A program made the translations under genes and the position numbers. The notes beneath the pieces were generated by a model, which was not told where the DNA came from, searched no databases, and worked only from the letters and a program-made list of their open reading frames with translations. A stretch of DNA of 64,000 nucleotides from Lottia gigantea (taxonomy: Eukaryota > Mollusca > Gastropoda > Lottiidae). Positions 37,261 to 51,200 of this stretch are shown piece after piece; within the stretch, counting starts at the first letter, position 1; each line of letters begins with the position of its first letter. The stretch spans positions 4,218,976-4,282,975 of the forward strand of contig NW_008708400.1 in assembly GCF_000327385.1 (NCBI RefSeq), in the 5' to 3' direction.

Positions 37261-38674
37261 CCTTAAAGGGCAGGAAAAATTAAGTAGATTCTAGACATAC
37301 AAATTGTGAAATAGTAGATGGTTTTTAATAAATATTAATAAAGATAACAATAATAATGAAATAAATAAAATAAAAGTAGAGGTATCTCTCATAGGTATTG
37401 GTAACTAAGAAATATTTTAATAAACCAACAAAAGATATATTACAATTCAATTATTACCCATAAGAAAAAAAATTAACCATTGTTATTGAACCATTCAAAC
37501 ATTTGTCAAATGAAATTCAAATTAACACACATCAAACAACTAGTTTCAATGATGGTTCTTTCCATTTAAAATTCCATAATTGAAAGTAAGTTCTACAATT
37601 TGTGACAATATATGAGACTGAGTTCTGTATGTTAACATAATAAGGCAATTAATTATACAATCATGTAGTTTACTTGAACTAGTTTAACAGTAGATTAAAC
37701 TTTATAAAATAACTAAGATACAATTTATTAGAATATAAAGGCAAAGTATGAGAGATCATAATAATATAACAGATCATTCTGAAGTAGGGGAGAGTGGGGT
37801 ACATTGAGACATGCCCTTTTTTTTTTATAACAAAATGCATTTCTATTCAAGATCAAGATGTTGTTTTAAACATAAAACATGATCTGTGACATGAAATTTG
37901 ACAAGAGGCATTTTTCAGATTTATGCATATTCATGCAGATACAAATTTTAATTTAAGAATATCCAATCAATTAAAAGGCTTGAAAATAACATTCAAAAAT
38001 AATGAATCATGCTACAGACTATTTTGTGTAAAAAGAAAAATTATATTTTAAAAAAGAGGACTAAAACATATTTACATTTTGATTATAATGGATAATGGAT
38101 TTGTTAAAATAAACTTTTTTTTCAAAAATATCTAAAATATCACAAATGTTCAGTAAAAACTATTAAATGGAATATGTAGGTGTAAACAAGTTTAACAAAT
38201 AATTTCTAAAATTAAAGAGCATAAAACCCATTTATTTCAAAATGAACTTTTATATTCAATTTTGCAACAGTACTAGTTCCTACGGATAAAAGGCAGGAAA
38301 GTTGGCCACATTCAAAAAAACAACATAATTTACAACTAATTTTGGTAATGGCACAAACTTGTGGTTTTATAATTTACAATCTATGGTCTATTATACATCT
38401 TGGTGATAATAGAAATAATAAATACATGTATATTGAATAGATTGTGTAATTGATATAAATATAAGTATAAGGTGTAAATATATATAAATTAAACAGGAAT
38501 ATACATCTTAGACATAAGATGACATCTTATACAATTCAAAATCAAACAATGGAATGTCTCAACATATTCTAACAAAACATAGCAACTTCCATTTTAGTTC
38601 TTTTGCAGTAGTCACTTGATATGGTATCGTGTGATATTTTAAAGCACTTTCAGGTTTTAATATTAAGAGATCAT
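37261..38674 (-). other. 3' flank and probable 3' UTR of the LOXHD1-like gene
   Basis: No coding exon follows the TAA at 38675-38677. The first AATAAA on the minus strand is at 38236-38231, about 440 nt after the stop, and is the likeliest polyadenylation signal. The rest is AT-rich with nothing recognised. Confidence 0.5.
38231..38236 (-). terminator. Candidate polyadenylation signal of LOXHD1-like gene
   Basis: This is the first AATAAA hexamer downstream of the stop codon on the coding strand, giving a 3' UTR of roughly 450-470 nt. The assignment is positional only. Confidence 0.45.
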
Positions 38675-39293
38675 TTAATCCTTTTTAGGGAAGAGATCAC
38701 GGCAGATTTCACCATCACCTTTATCTTTATCAAACCATTTATTACATGGAAACAAGGACGTAACATTGGTGGCCATATTGATTACTTCTACTTTATCTAA
38801 AAACCATCCTGGACGGAATCCACTGTTATCATGTTCTATTCTAATTTTTGTCATTTCTCCTGCAAAAACATAAATAACATTAAACTCAAAATGAAATCCA
38901 TTTGCTTCTTGCCTTGCTTACAATAAGAACAGTATCACCTTTTTTATAACCAAATGATAGAGGACAATATCAGCTATATATATCACTTCTCAGAATTCAG
39001 GGATTGCTAATTCCTTGGAATTTTTCAGACTGAGCTACCAACTCAAGATCTTTGGGAACTGGCATATGCATTTTTCTGATTTCAAACAAAATTCAGCTTA
39101 CCTAGATCTAAGGCTTCAATCTGGAATTTGTCAATTTGGTTTCGTTCAAACAGGTCTCTAAACCTTTGTTTTAATGGACGGCTGCCAGTATCACCATTGG
39201 CACCGAACAGAGTTATAGAGACATTGGCATTGGTACCACACCCCTTTTCATCACCAGTATAGACTATCACTTCATATTTAATAGGTGCTAAAT
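38675..39293 (-). CDS. LOXHD1-like PLAT repeat 15 and C-terminus
   Basis: Exons 39102-39293 and 38675-38859. They encode [56 protein letters not shown] and [20 protein letters not shown]. The protein ends DLFPKKD followed by TAA, only a few residues after the last PLAT strand, so there is no C-terminal tail. Confidence 0.94.
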
Positions 39294-42200
39294 CTGGAAA
39301 AGGTACAGAATTTGATTAGAATAATTAAATAATAATTAGATAATCCATACAACATTTAAGACAAAATCTTGGAAATATACAAATTAATAGTCAAAATGTT
39401 CTTCGAATGAAAACAAAACCCTTGCAAAAGATTCAATTGTGAAGATAGAGGAACCAATACAGATATGGCAATGAATACATTAGACAAAGTGCCAAATTGA
39501 CTGATCTGGTGAAGCTAAGTGCACTTGGCAACTGAACAACTGTATTGTTAATGAAAGTACAGATTATGTTCAACTTACTTCTAACAACTGGTACTAAACC
39601 TTCCTCTACATCTTTAAGTTTTAATACTACAGCATCATGTTTAGATATCTTAGTACAGATTGGTATCCATTGGTTACATGGGAATTTATATCTAAAAATA
39701 TAGTTGTTGACAATTACAAATAATAAAAGAACAAACGGTCAGAACAATGAAAACAGGAAACAACCACATGAAAGATGTGTCAGAAAATGTCCAGGAAAAT
39801 GTCACAACAGATTTATTTTTTATCAAAACCACAAACTACTAGTTTTCCGCTTGAACTAATTCTCTGCAATGCTTGCATTCACATGGGAAGGAATTTTCTG
39901 GGATTTTCCACAGCTCCATTGGCATGGCCTTCTGAAAAACAGACAACACCCTTGACCCCCTTGAAGATAGAAGAAGTAATCCAGACAATATTTTTAACCA
40001 AGAGTCATCAGTCTATTGTAAAGTAATACATATACCAAATAAACATTATTAGCTATGTGGACTTGACTATCCAGAAATAAAATCTTACTTGTCTCCAGTA
40101 GAAGTATCTGTTATAGTTACATCATGACAATGCCATTGAGCTGCTCTACCAGAATCATCTGTTATAGGTTGGTCCTCTCTTTCTACAGCTCCTAATATAC
40201 AGGTCTTTATTTTACCTAGTGCTAGACTCTCTTTCTTTATATGATCAGTCTGACCTCTGAAAATAAATGAACATATTGATTACAGTAACTTTAAATAGAA
40301 ATCATAGATAGTAAATCAGCAAGGGTCTTGGCTATTAAAAAGTAACTGCGATAGCGACATCATAATCTGGTCAAGTTCTCTGAAATTACAGGACCAACAT
40401 TCTATTGGTCCAAAATCAGAAGAGTGGAAAAAGATGCTATAAGTATCCCTGAATGCTCAAACAGACATGAGAAAACTTCTTTGATTACCAATGATATATA
40501 ACTCTTGTCGTTAAAACTTTTTAAATTTTGAATTTTTTGAGGCTAAATTAGAACCCATCGCTTACCGTCTTAGTATTTTTCTTTGTGGACTATTTTCTAG
40601 AAGAAATATATTAGATTTACGTTTCAAACCTTCTAATACAATCCATCCATTATGTATGGTTCCACCTTCTTTCTTGTCTGTGGTAGTTATTTCTATATCA
40701 TATGCTATAAAGACATAGTAACTTAGTTATAGAAGATATAGTCTGAATTGATTTATTTTTGCAGACTTGAATTAACAAAAACAAATATAAAAATAGAAAT
40801 AGGGAAATAACACCAAAAGCATGACAACAAAACCTTGATTTTCTAGTTATCTTCTACAGTAAAGTTACAACTTACTAATTTTATCTTTATTACCAGCACC
40901 AGCAGGTTTAGCAGCATTACTACAAGTTAACTCTCTTATAATTTGTTTATCATCTTCACTAGTTGATAACCATTTATCACAGTGGAACATATAGACTTTC
41001 TTACTTCTCAAATCTTCTATCTCAATATATGATAGATGCCATGCTGAACCAAATCCTGTAACAATTGTCAATTAGAATTACCAGAAAAAAAACTACAGTG
41101 GCTAAACTGATATTATGATTTCCACAATCACATGGTATTTTGACCAACAGCAAGTATTAGGTTCAAAGATCATGTTAAGTAAATTTTTCTGTAGTTAAGA
41201 AGTGGGCAAACTATTACTAATAGACAGTTGTTCAATTATGGAGGAACCAGATCTCACATTTTTAATTCGTAAAAGTGCTACAGATAAGCAAAATTTGACT
41301 ATCAAAGCAATAAAAACAGAAGACTTAGATGACAATATCCATTTCATTGTGAAAACATCAACCAGAATCATTTCATGGCTTCAAAATGGAATGTTGTAAA
41401 GTAGAACCATGACAATGTCAGCATAACAGTGAAACATTTCTTACCTTTATTATCATGCCATACCCTGACTTTACTGAGTTCACCAACACTGAGTATATCA
41501 TTTAATATAAACTCATCCAACTGGTTATTATCAAACGGAGATCTACCACCTTCAGGTTTCTTAAGATGGATATCCCCAGAATCACCATTAGTTCCAAACA
41601 TAACTATATACACATTGGCATCAGTTCCTGCTCCTCTTAAATCGGACGTCTTCACTTTAACCTTATAGCTGGTTTCTGAAAAAGTAAAGTTTTAATATTT
41701 CCAACGATAATGTTTGGTAATTCAGACTATAAGATCTGAAATGCATATGTTCCTGATATCCCATTAATATCAACACAGCTGTCACTTGTGAGGGGGTAGA
41801 CAAGGGCAATTACATGCTTCCTTAACTGATAAACTTCTTAAATTAACTTTACATTCAAATTTATGCTATCCAAGCAATTTGAAATAACAAGCTTTTATAT
41901 GAAAGGTCATTCTTTCATATTGTATCAGTTTGTAGAAAAAATAATGGCATGAACTGAAATTGCATTTCTTTACACATAGTAAGTTTAGGTCTCAAATGAG
42001 ATATCTGAATTATATAAATTAAAATATCTTAGAATATCCAGTTTCATCCGAATATCCAAAAAGCTGTGATCTTACTCAATTTTTTTTTTATAAAGTAAGA
42101 TTACTTACTGTGTACGACTAATTTGCCTCGTTCAGTAGCTGGTATATCTCTTGATAACATGCTATCTTTACTTAACCAATCTTTTAGATGGAATACTGAT

Positions 42201-45200
42201 AAAGAACCAGTCTCCATGTTTCTTAACTCAACCTAAAATATATTAAACCATACTTCAATAACACTTGATAACAACATCACAAAATAAATACAAAAATTCA
42301 AACTGATAAAACTGTAACTGTTAAATACATTTTCACAGGTCATCAATTCAATTTGTTGTTTTAAAATTCAGTAGATACATAAAAAGGAGCTCTGATAAAA
42401 CACAACTAAGAGTTATGTTTACTGTGAATTCAATAAACACATGAACCTTAACATTAGTGGACAATGACAGATAAAGACCAATAGTCTATAATATATCAGT
42501 TAAAGCTTACCTTCTCCAGGAACCAAGTTGGTCTAGATCCCTTGCCATCTAGAGATAATCTCATTTTCTTCACATCACCTATATCTTCTAAATCCATCTA
42601 TAATATCAATATAAATGTGCTTTAAATCTAATGTCTGATTGTGTCAGGATATGTGTGACCATGGTTTTTATCATTCCCAGAGCTAGCTGGTAGCTAGAAT
42701 TGCATGGAATTTTAGTTATCTTCAAATAAATTAAAAACGTGTAACTCTTACTTTCATGAAATCAACCTTTGCTCGTTCAAATCTATCCTGATTTTTGTCC
42801 AGTTCTATTGGTGAAGTGGAACCTCTACTACCAAATATAGTCATAGTAATTTTACTATCAGTACCAGCATCTGATACATCTCCAGTATATACTGTTAATT
42901 CATAACTTATCACTGAAATTATCATGTGATATAAGCTTTGGAACTTTTCAGAAATTCAAGATCAAAAAAGGAAAGCAAGCCAAGGCATTTATACTGAATT
43001 TTACTGTTTGTTTGAAAAAAGTTGAATATAATTAATTTACAGTATCAAACCAATGAAAATGATTAGTAATATCTGGTAATATAAATAATTATATTGAAAA
43101 ATGGTGGTAAATTTTGAGGAAATTGAATATAGAAACCGAACTCAATCAGCAGTGAAAATGAGAGGATGAGAATATTCTACAGTATAACTTACTAGGTTTA
43201 TAAGATACAACTGAACTCTGACCATCACTGACACTAAATATACGACTTGTCTTGCCATCACCCTTATCTCTAGCCAACCATTGATTACAACTGAAGTGAT
43301 AGTGTTTGCCTTTAGTTGGCATATCAACTTCCATTTCTTTAATAAACCATCCTGTACCTGGCTTGGTACCATCATGTCCAATCTGGAATGAAAATCAGAG
43401 TAAATCAATTTATATTTTCATAGTTACCAAATGGGCACATTAATGCATGGATTCCTAACACTACCTTTGTATTTCATGCACAGATATTCCTGTGAATTTG
43501 AATAAAAAAATTCAGTTTGGTTTATAATAAAGTGATTTATCTATACCTCAATTTTCTTAATTTCATCAATATCAACAGCTTCTAACGAAAATACTTCCAA
43601 TGATCCAGGTTCAAATCCAGATTTCTGAGCTAAGTCAAGATATTGTCTTCCTGTTGATTTTTTACGAGGACCGTAGATTGTAATCCAGGCATTACTATCA
43701 GTACCATTATCTTCACCTGTTCCTGTATAGACCTTCACAGTGTACGAAATAGCTGAAAAAACAGAAGACAAATGCAATTTTCTGTAAGGATCCTATCATT
43801 CCTTTCTGAAAGTTACACCAAACTCATTGATTCTTCAACTCATCAACTTTAAGCTCTTGTTTCCATGTCCAAAAAACTTACATAATCTGAGCCCTTTGTA
43901 ATAATTCCTGATGCAGACATCTGTGATTTGATTTGTCAACTCAACCTTAGAAACCTCACAATAATATTTTAATATCTCTATTTACAATGCAATACTTACA
44001 AGGTCCTCCTTCAGGGACATCTTCTAATGATGAAGATAACTGTTTACGATTTAATCTGGGACTCTTACTGAATGGATCATTAGTTCGTATAGAATCTAAA
44101 CTGGATACTGAACCTATCTTAGTAGAACGAAGAGTTCCAGTACTAGACATCTCACCATCATACCCCTAAAAACAAAAGGTCCTGATAACTCAGTATTTAA
44201 ATTGACAAGGAAAAATCAAGTGGTTGATCAATAATGTCTCTGCTTCATCAGGAAATTTAATTTGAAAGATATGTCATTGCGTTTTCATATATGATTTATT
44301 TCCAATTTTTCAGGGTTGGGTGTCAATTCCCCTATCGAATTTCATCTGCTCAAGGATTTTTAAACCCAAGCACTTTATCTGAAGTTACGTTCACAGCAAA
44401 ATAATCCATATGTATGGACCATTTAGAAAGTTGGAAAACAGTCCATGAAATGCTACAAATATACTCACTTTAACATAAAGAGTTCTCTCAATTTTACCAT
44501 CATCTTTATTTTTAGCAAGCCATCTTTCACAGTGGAATATAAAGGTTTCATTGTCTTCAGGATCTAGAACTTCTATTCTATCTAGGAACCAGGAGGGGTT
44601 CAATAGAGAGTTATCATGACGTATTTTAATCTTATAAACTTTACCCAAATCTACAGCTTCTAGTTTAAATACATCAGTCTGAAAATAAAAAGAGTTTAAC
44701 ATGTATATAGTACGGAAGCGTAGAATGTTGAATTTTCAAGTTAGTAACTTGAATTTTCAAGTTAGTAACTTGAATTTTCAAGTTAGTAACTTGAATTTTC
44801 AAGCTAGTATGTTGAATTTTCAAGTAAGTATCTTGAATTTCCAAGTTAGTATCTTGAATTTCCAAGTTAGTATCTTGAATTTTCAAGTAAGTATCTTGAA
44901 TTTCCAAGTTAGTATCTTGAATTTTCAAGTTAGTATCTTGAATTTTCAAGTTAGTATCTTGAATTTAGTAACTTGAATTTTCAAGTTAGTATGTTGAATT
45001 TTCAAGTTAGTATGTTGAATTTTCAAGTTTGTATCTTGAATTTTCAAGTTAGTATCTCGAATTTTCAAGTTACTAACTTGAAAATTCAACATACTAACTT
45101 GAAAATTCAAAAAAAAAAAAAAAAAAAAATGAATGGCCCTAATACGCTTCTGTAATATAGGTCTTCCTTGGACTTCATTCCAAAAATCATATATTCTTGA

Positions 45201-48200
45201 CATTAAAATAGATAGGGTAGAAAAACTGGGTTTGAACTATAAATTTCAGAAATTTTATTAGGAACAATATATTTACCTGTTTTCTCTCAAATTTATCTCT
45301 ATGAGTTTCAGATTGATGTAATTTACGTTCACCTGTATCACCACGGTCACCAAATACAGTGATAAAAACATTGGCGTCTGTTCCACAACCAGATTTGTCA
45401 CCAGTTATAACATTTACAGTATAGGTCTTAGCTGGAATTACACAACACATCAAAATATAATTCTCTATATGAAAAGCTTATTTTCAGCTGTAGAAATTTT
45501 TGAAATATGAAATCCACCTCTCATCAAACAGCAAGTAAACTTACTAGACCAGGGAGGAATGATGTTTTTATACCTAAAGACAACTTGGTAATCAACCTTC
45601 AGCTCTCTCTTCCCATCTGTTATTGTGGTTTATTCTTATGATTCTGATGGTGGTTGTGTCATAGTTTCAAGACAAGCATGATACATTTTTGAGTTCTTAT
45701 TCTCGAAATTTGAATTTTTTATTTCTTTACGAGACAGAACAATGAAGTTTTAACATGTTACAGTTTAAAACAAGTTCAGTAACAGACCTTTCAGTTTGTC
45801 CTTGATTTTGACTTCTTTAGCTTTCACTTCACCATTTTTACCAATTACCTCTTTCACAACTTTATCAGGTAATAGTTCTCTTTCTATAGCTCCATCTTCT
45901 TCATTTCTAGCTAACCATCGTTTACAAGGGAATGTATAGGTTATAGATCCCTACAAGAAAATAAAAATTCAGCATTAGTTAATATTCTTATTTCAAAAAC
46001 CACTTCTTTCATCTGTATAACAGAAGACTACATACTTTCTATTGTATTCTTCAAAAGGAAAAAAAGGCTTAAGTTAATTCCAAGAATATTTCATCTGATG
46101 CTTTCACTCCATTTGTATATAAAAGAATTGATACAGCATCTGTTGATTTAAAAGTCAAGGCGAATTGAAAGAGCTGCTCTTAATGTTCAAGTGGAAAACC
46201 AACAAGATTTTATAGGCATTTTAGGAAAACATACAGAAGATTTGGCTTTGATCATATTTGCATATGTACAATACTGTTTTCATTTCTGATCACAAAGCTT
46301 ATTAATAATCAATCAAATTCAATCAAGCATCTTACCTGATTCTGTTAATCCAATCAAGAGTAGAAGAGAAGATCAGGTATTATAATGGTGCATTGAGAGA
46401 GTGAAGAGAAAATAATAAATATGATTAAATATACAGTGTACACACGTAGTTAGATTAGAAGGTGCTTAGAAACAATCATTAAGATAATATCAGCTCTAGA
46501 AACAATCGTTAAGATAATATCAGCTCTAGAAACAATCATTAAGATAATATCAGCTCAATTTTATAGATTTATAGAACTCTTCTCACTAGTTTCCAACATT
46601 ATTATAAATTTGTTGAATCTTCCATTGATGTGCTAAATTTCTGACTATGTCATATCTAAATCTCCAGGTATCAATAAGCAGTTATTTTGCCATGAAATTC
46701 ATCAGTAAAATTCTACCAAATGAAAGAATTCTTAGGTAAAAAAAGCATTGTAAGGACTTTCTGTAACAAGATTTGTCAACTGGAAATCCCACTATCTTTA
46801 ACAATAATAGGTATAAAAGATAAGTTTTCATAAAAAGTGTCAAAAAAGATCACAAAAAGTATAATTTTAGCCCTTATGTTCTATGTAAATGATAAATTGT
46901 GTGTAAAATTGTGGAGTACCTGAATTCAGCAAGCGGAAGTGAGAAGTGAGAAGTGAGGCTCTTAAATAATGCTGAATGCAAATAGATAGCACGACACACA
47001 TTGAAAGGAGCAGAACTAGAATTCAATGTATTTCACTCAAGAACTCACCACTTTTTTAGCCAAACCTGGTTTCCTCTATAAGCATTAATTGGAAATACAA
47101 TATAAATAGTGAATGTTGTAATGTGCTGTATTGTAGAAAACAATATTTATTTACACCCAGGGATAACTAAGAACATAATCACATATAGCTGACTTTATAT
47201 TAATGATGTTGAAGTTGATTAAATGTTAGTTCATTAATAATATCTGAAAATAAAAAGGAGTAAAATTCACCTTGCCAGTCTCATGGAGTTTTCTGACTTC
47301 TATTTTGTCTAAATGCCATCCAGAACCTAAACCAGTACCATCATGTCCTATACGTATCTTTTCTATTGACTCTCCTACATCTTCAAGCTGTAATATATTA
47401 TACAACAAAATATTGTTTGCTAGAAAGTAGAAGATGAGGAACTGGCAACAACTGGAAATATGAGTTCTTAGGTTGATTAAATTGTTGCTAATTACTAGCA
47501 GTCTTTTAAAATACATTTGCTCTCAGATTCTTCAAGTCAATTCCCTCTCAAGCTATTTTTGATTTGATCCATTTGAGGGTACTGAAAAAAAAGTCAAAAT
47601 ATCTACAAACCTCAACTATAAATTTATCAACATTGCCTTTATTAAAATGTTCTTTTCTTTCCCGTTTGGTTGGACAAAGTGATTTCTGTTCTGTACAAGT
47701 ATCTTTACCATATAATACAATATACACATCAGCATCGGTCGAGGCTCCTGATTTCTCACTTGTATATGCAGTTATTTCATAGGGTATACCTACAATATCA
47801 TCCAGTTATAACACTTTTAGAAAATGTCTCAGACTCTCTAGACTAATGCAGTATGCTATGAATGATTCATGTTGTATTAACAGAGTTTTAGACAACCAAA
47901 AATCTTGTTTGTTTATGTTAATATTATTATCCAATCACATTATGACTGTACATCTTACCAAGTTTGGTATATTTCCAGTGGGTGAACTCATTTCCAGCCA
48001 AAAAACCACAAAAGTTTAGTGTTCTATTGAAGTTGTTATTAACTTGTATAATTTTTGTTGTGATAAAAATAAAGGACTATCATGAAAGATGTTCCAACTT
48101 ACATGGATTATATTCTTCTGTGGCTAGTTCTTGTGGATATAATTCACGTTCTAACTTTCCATCATCATCTTTATCTGACAACCATCTACCACAGGGGAAG

Positions 48201-51200
48201 ATCCATTTTCTACCTAATGATGGGGCATCTATACCTACATTCTCCAGGAACCAGGCACCGCCACCACCAGCATTATCATGTCCAATTCTGAAAGTGGAAT
48301 AAAAAATTATTTTTAAATTTGAAATCAGAATATTTTCTATTAATTTTATCAAGGAAACATAATTGCAAAATTGAAGTGACGATTCATTAAATGGAATTTT
48401 TTTCAGAGAAAAGGGCAACACCATTATAGAGTTTCTATATGAGTTATAAGACCACTAAGAGATTAAAGATTCTTCTAGTCTTTATGACATTTTCTTTTCT
48501 TTATCATCTTTTCAAATTTAATTGCTCACATTTCTAACATCACATTCTACAATGTAAAAATGTAGAATATTTTTATAAATTAATAGCAATACCTCTGTGG
48601 GACTTATTGTTGTAAAGTCTTGTGGTTGACCAGTTAGATCTTGACCAAATCAGAAGTTTTTGTGAATAAGTCAACAGGATATTTTCTTACCTTATTTTCT
48701 TCAATTCTCCAATCTGTACAGCTTCAATAACAAATTCATCTTTCTGACCTTTCTCAAATTTATTTTTATTAGTCAGTGAGGATTTGAGGAATATTTTACC
48801 AGTTGTGTCTTGTTCACCAAACAATATAATATATACATTGGCATCCGTACCAGCTCCAAACTTTTTACCAGTTTCAACCATTACATTATATGTTGTCATG
48901 GCAGCTAGAATAGAAATATTAGTCAGTCAGTCACTTTCGATTTCAAAACTTCATCATGGTTAGCATAACCAAGTTGTCTCTTTTCCCAGCACTGACCATG
49001 TTCCAACTAACAAAATAGTAATTAATGTTTAAACAGATTTTTCTATGACCACAATAATTTCTCATAGTGCAAGATTTGTAATGATTTTTGTTAGCATGTA
49101 TTTGGAGCATTATCATCAAGGTTCGGACATTATTAATAAGCTTAGGTCTACTCTGTGACTGAGGCCAGTCCTTTCATTGAGATTAGCCTTAATACATCTG
49201 AATACCAAGGTTGAGTATGTTGTCCATGATATTCAAAGCAAATTTTTTATCTAAAATGGCAATATAACTTCTTATTTTACTAATTTCAAGATATAGAGTG
49301 GTCAGTACAGCTAGAAAAGCAAAAAATACTCTTGGTTTGCATTCAATTGCAAAATTATCACCTTACCTTTTTGTTCCAAAGCTATTTCATTATAAACTGA
49401 TTTAGAATCTTTTCTTGTGAGTTTTTTCTTCAGTGATTGATCAACAGGAACTAATTCTCTAGAGATTTGACCATCATCTTCTTTTACTGCCAACCATCTT
49501 TGACAAGGGAAGAAATAACTGGAAACAAAAATACTTAATCATGACAAATGCTCATTTTACAAAAGTTTATGAATTTCCACTCGCATTGTTTTTGAAATTG
49601 TAGCATCATCTATAACAACTAGATGCAATGCCAGTCTAAACCTCTAAAGCAGGATTTTAGCGATTAATACAGGAATCTATCATAGGATTTTACTTTTAAA
49701 ATACCAAGGATAGCTAGAAATAAGTTTTGTAAAGCAACTCTTCAGACAACTTTATCCTTTTCAAGGAATTGAAGATTCCAATCATACAAACAAGTGTAGA
49801 ATTTTCGAAATGTTTCTAGTATTGTTCTAGGTATTTCTTCTAAAGGGAGTTTCTTGTAATGAGAATGTATTAAAGCTCAAGACTCATTAAAAATGGATCC
49901 ATACCTCTTTTTGTTCTTTTCATCAATAACTTCTATTCTATCTAAAAACCAGGCGGCACCACCTCCTTTATTGTCATGTCTTACTTTTAATTTTACCAGT
50001 TTCCCTAACTCTATAGCTCTTATAGTAAATATATCCTCCTAAAAAAATACCAAAATTTAATGGTTCAATCTAAGGCCCTTAGATCATTTCTCTTTTGTCT
50101 TAAGAGCATATTTGTTCACAGAGTGTCAACCATTATACAAACAGCAAATCAAATAATTGATATCTATGCATGAGTAAGACACACGAACAGTCATTGTTGC
50201 TGATTTTTGTCACAGACGCGAATCTTCAGTATTATTTCACGTGTGTAATTTGTATGCAATTTGGTCAGAAAAAAAAGTTTACCTTGTTTGTTTCAAATTT
50301 ATTAGCATTGTTAGAATCTTTCATTTGTCTTTCTCCAGAGTCACCTTTATCACCAAACAAATTAACAAAAACATTGGCGTCAGTACCAGCTCCCCAGACG
50401 TCACCAGTACAAATCTTAACTGTATATTCTACTTCTGTGAATAGAGAAAATATTTAGTGAAAAACACTGCCCATTTATAAAAAGTGAATCAAACATCATT
50501 TGTAATTAATACAATTGGAGAACTTTCACAAAACATTCAAAATGTGTCTTGTAAATAAAGCAACAACTTCATTTTATGCAAATTGGTATATATCATTACC
50601 TTGTAAAGAGTCATCTAATGGTCGCCCTTTCTCATCAGTTGGTATCAATTCTCTAACAATGGCACCATCATCCTCATTTTTAGCAAACCATCGGTCCACA
50701 AAGAACCAATAATCTTCTGTTTCTTCTCCATCATAAACTTCTTCCTCTTCTCTCACTGATTCTAGATTAGACTTGGTACCTTTACGTCGAAGTTGTCGTC
50801 TGTGAGGTGAAGTCGAGGGACTGGTAGAGTCTGAATCATACTCATCACGATCAAGATATCTACTCTTCTGTTTTTGAAGCGGTCTCCTTCGACGCTTTTT
50901 GGTACCAGGAACTGGTCTTCTTTGAATAAGAATCTAAAAATATGAGATACTCCTTAAACTTCTTGAACCATAACATTACCATGATCATACTAAATTTGGC
51001 CTCATTGTGGTTCTTCATCAATCATTTCATCTTTGATATCGCAATTTGGCTGTTCAGGTTATTTTTTTTCACGATGTCAACACAGTCTGTTGCTATGATG
51101 TGCCAGAGATCAAAGACTGAAAAATAAAATTAGGACCAACCTTTTCACAATGCCAGCCAGCAAATCTGCCAGCACCATCATGGCCGATCCGTAATTTATG

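Noticed and set aside
44729-45110. Regular 21-bp repeats resembling a CRISPR array
   Set aside because: Units are contiguous without unique spacers, the context is a eukaryotic intron and no cas genes exist.
44674-45203. Several ORFs of 60-91 codons on both strands with heptapeptide repeats
   Set aside because: They are produced by the 21-bp tandem array, whose unit is a multiple of three, and lie in an intron of the LOXHD1-like gene.
48082-48302. Plus-strand ORFs opposite PLAT exons (also at 41429, 50170, 58300 and others)
   Set aside because: They are antisense shadows of strong PLAT exons.
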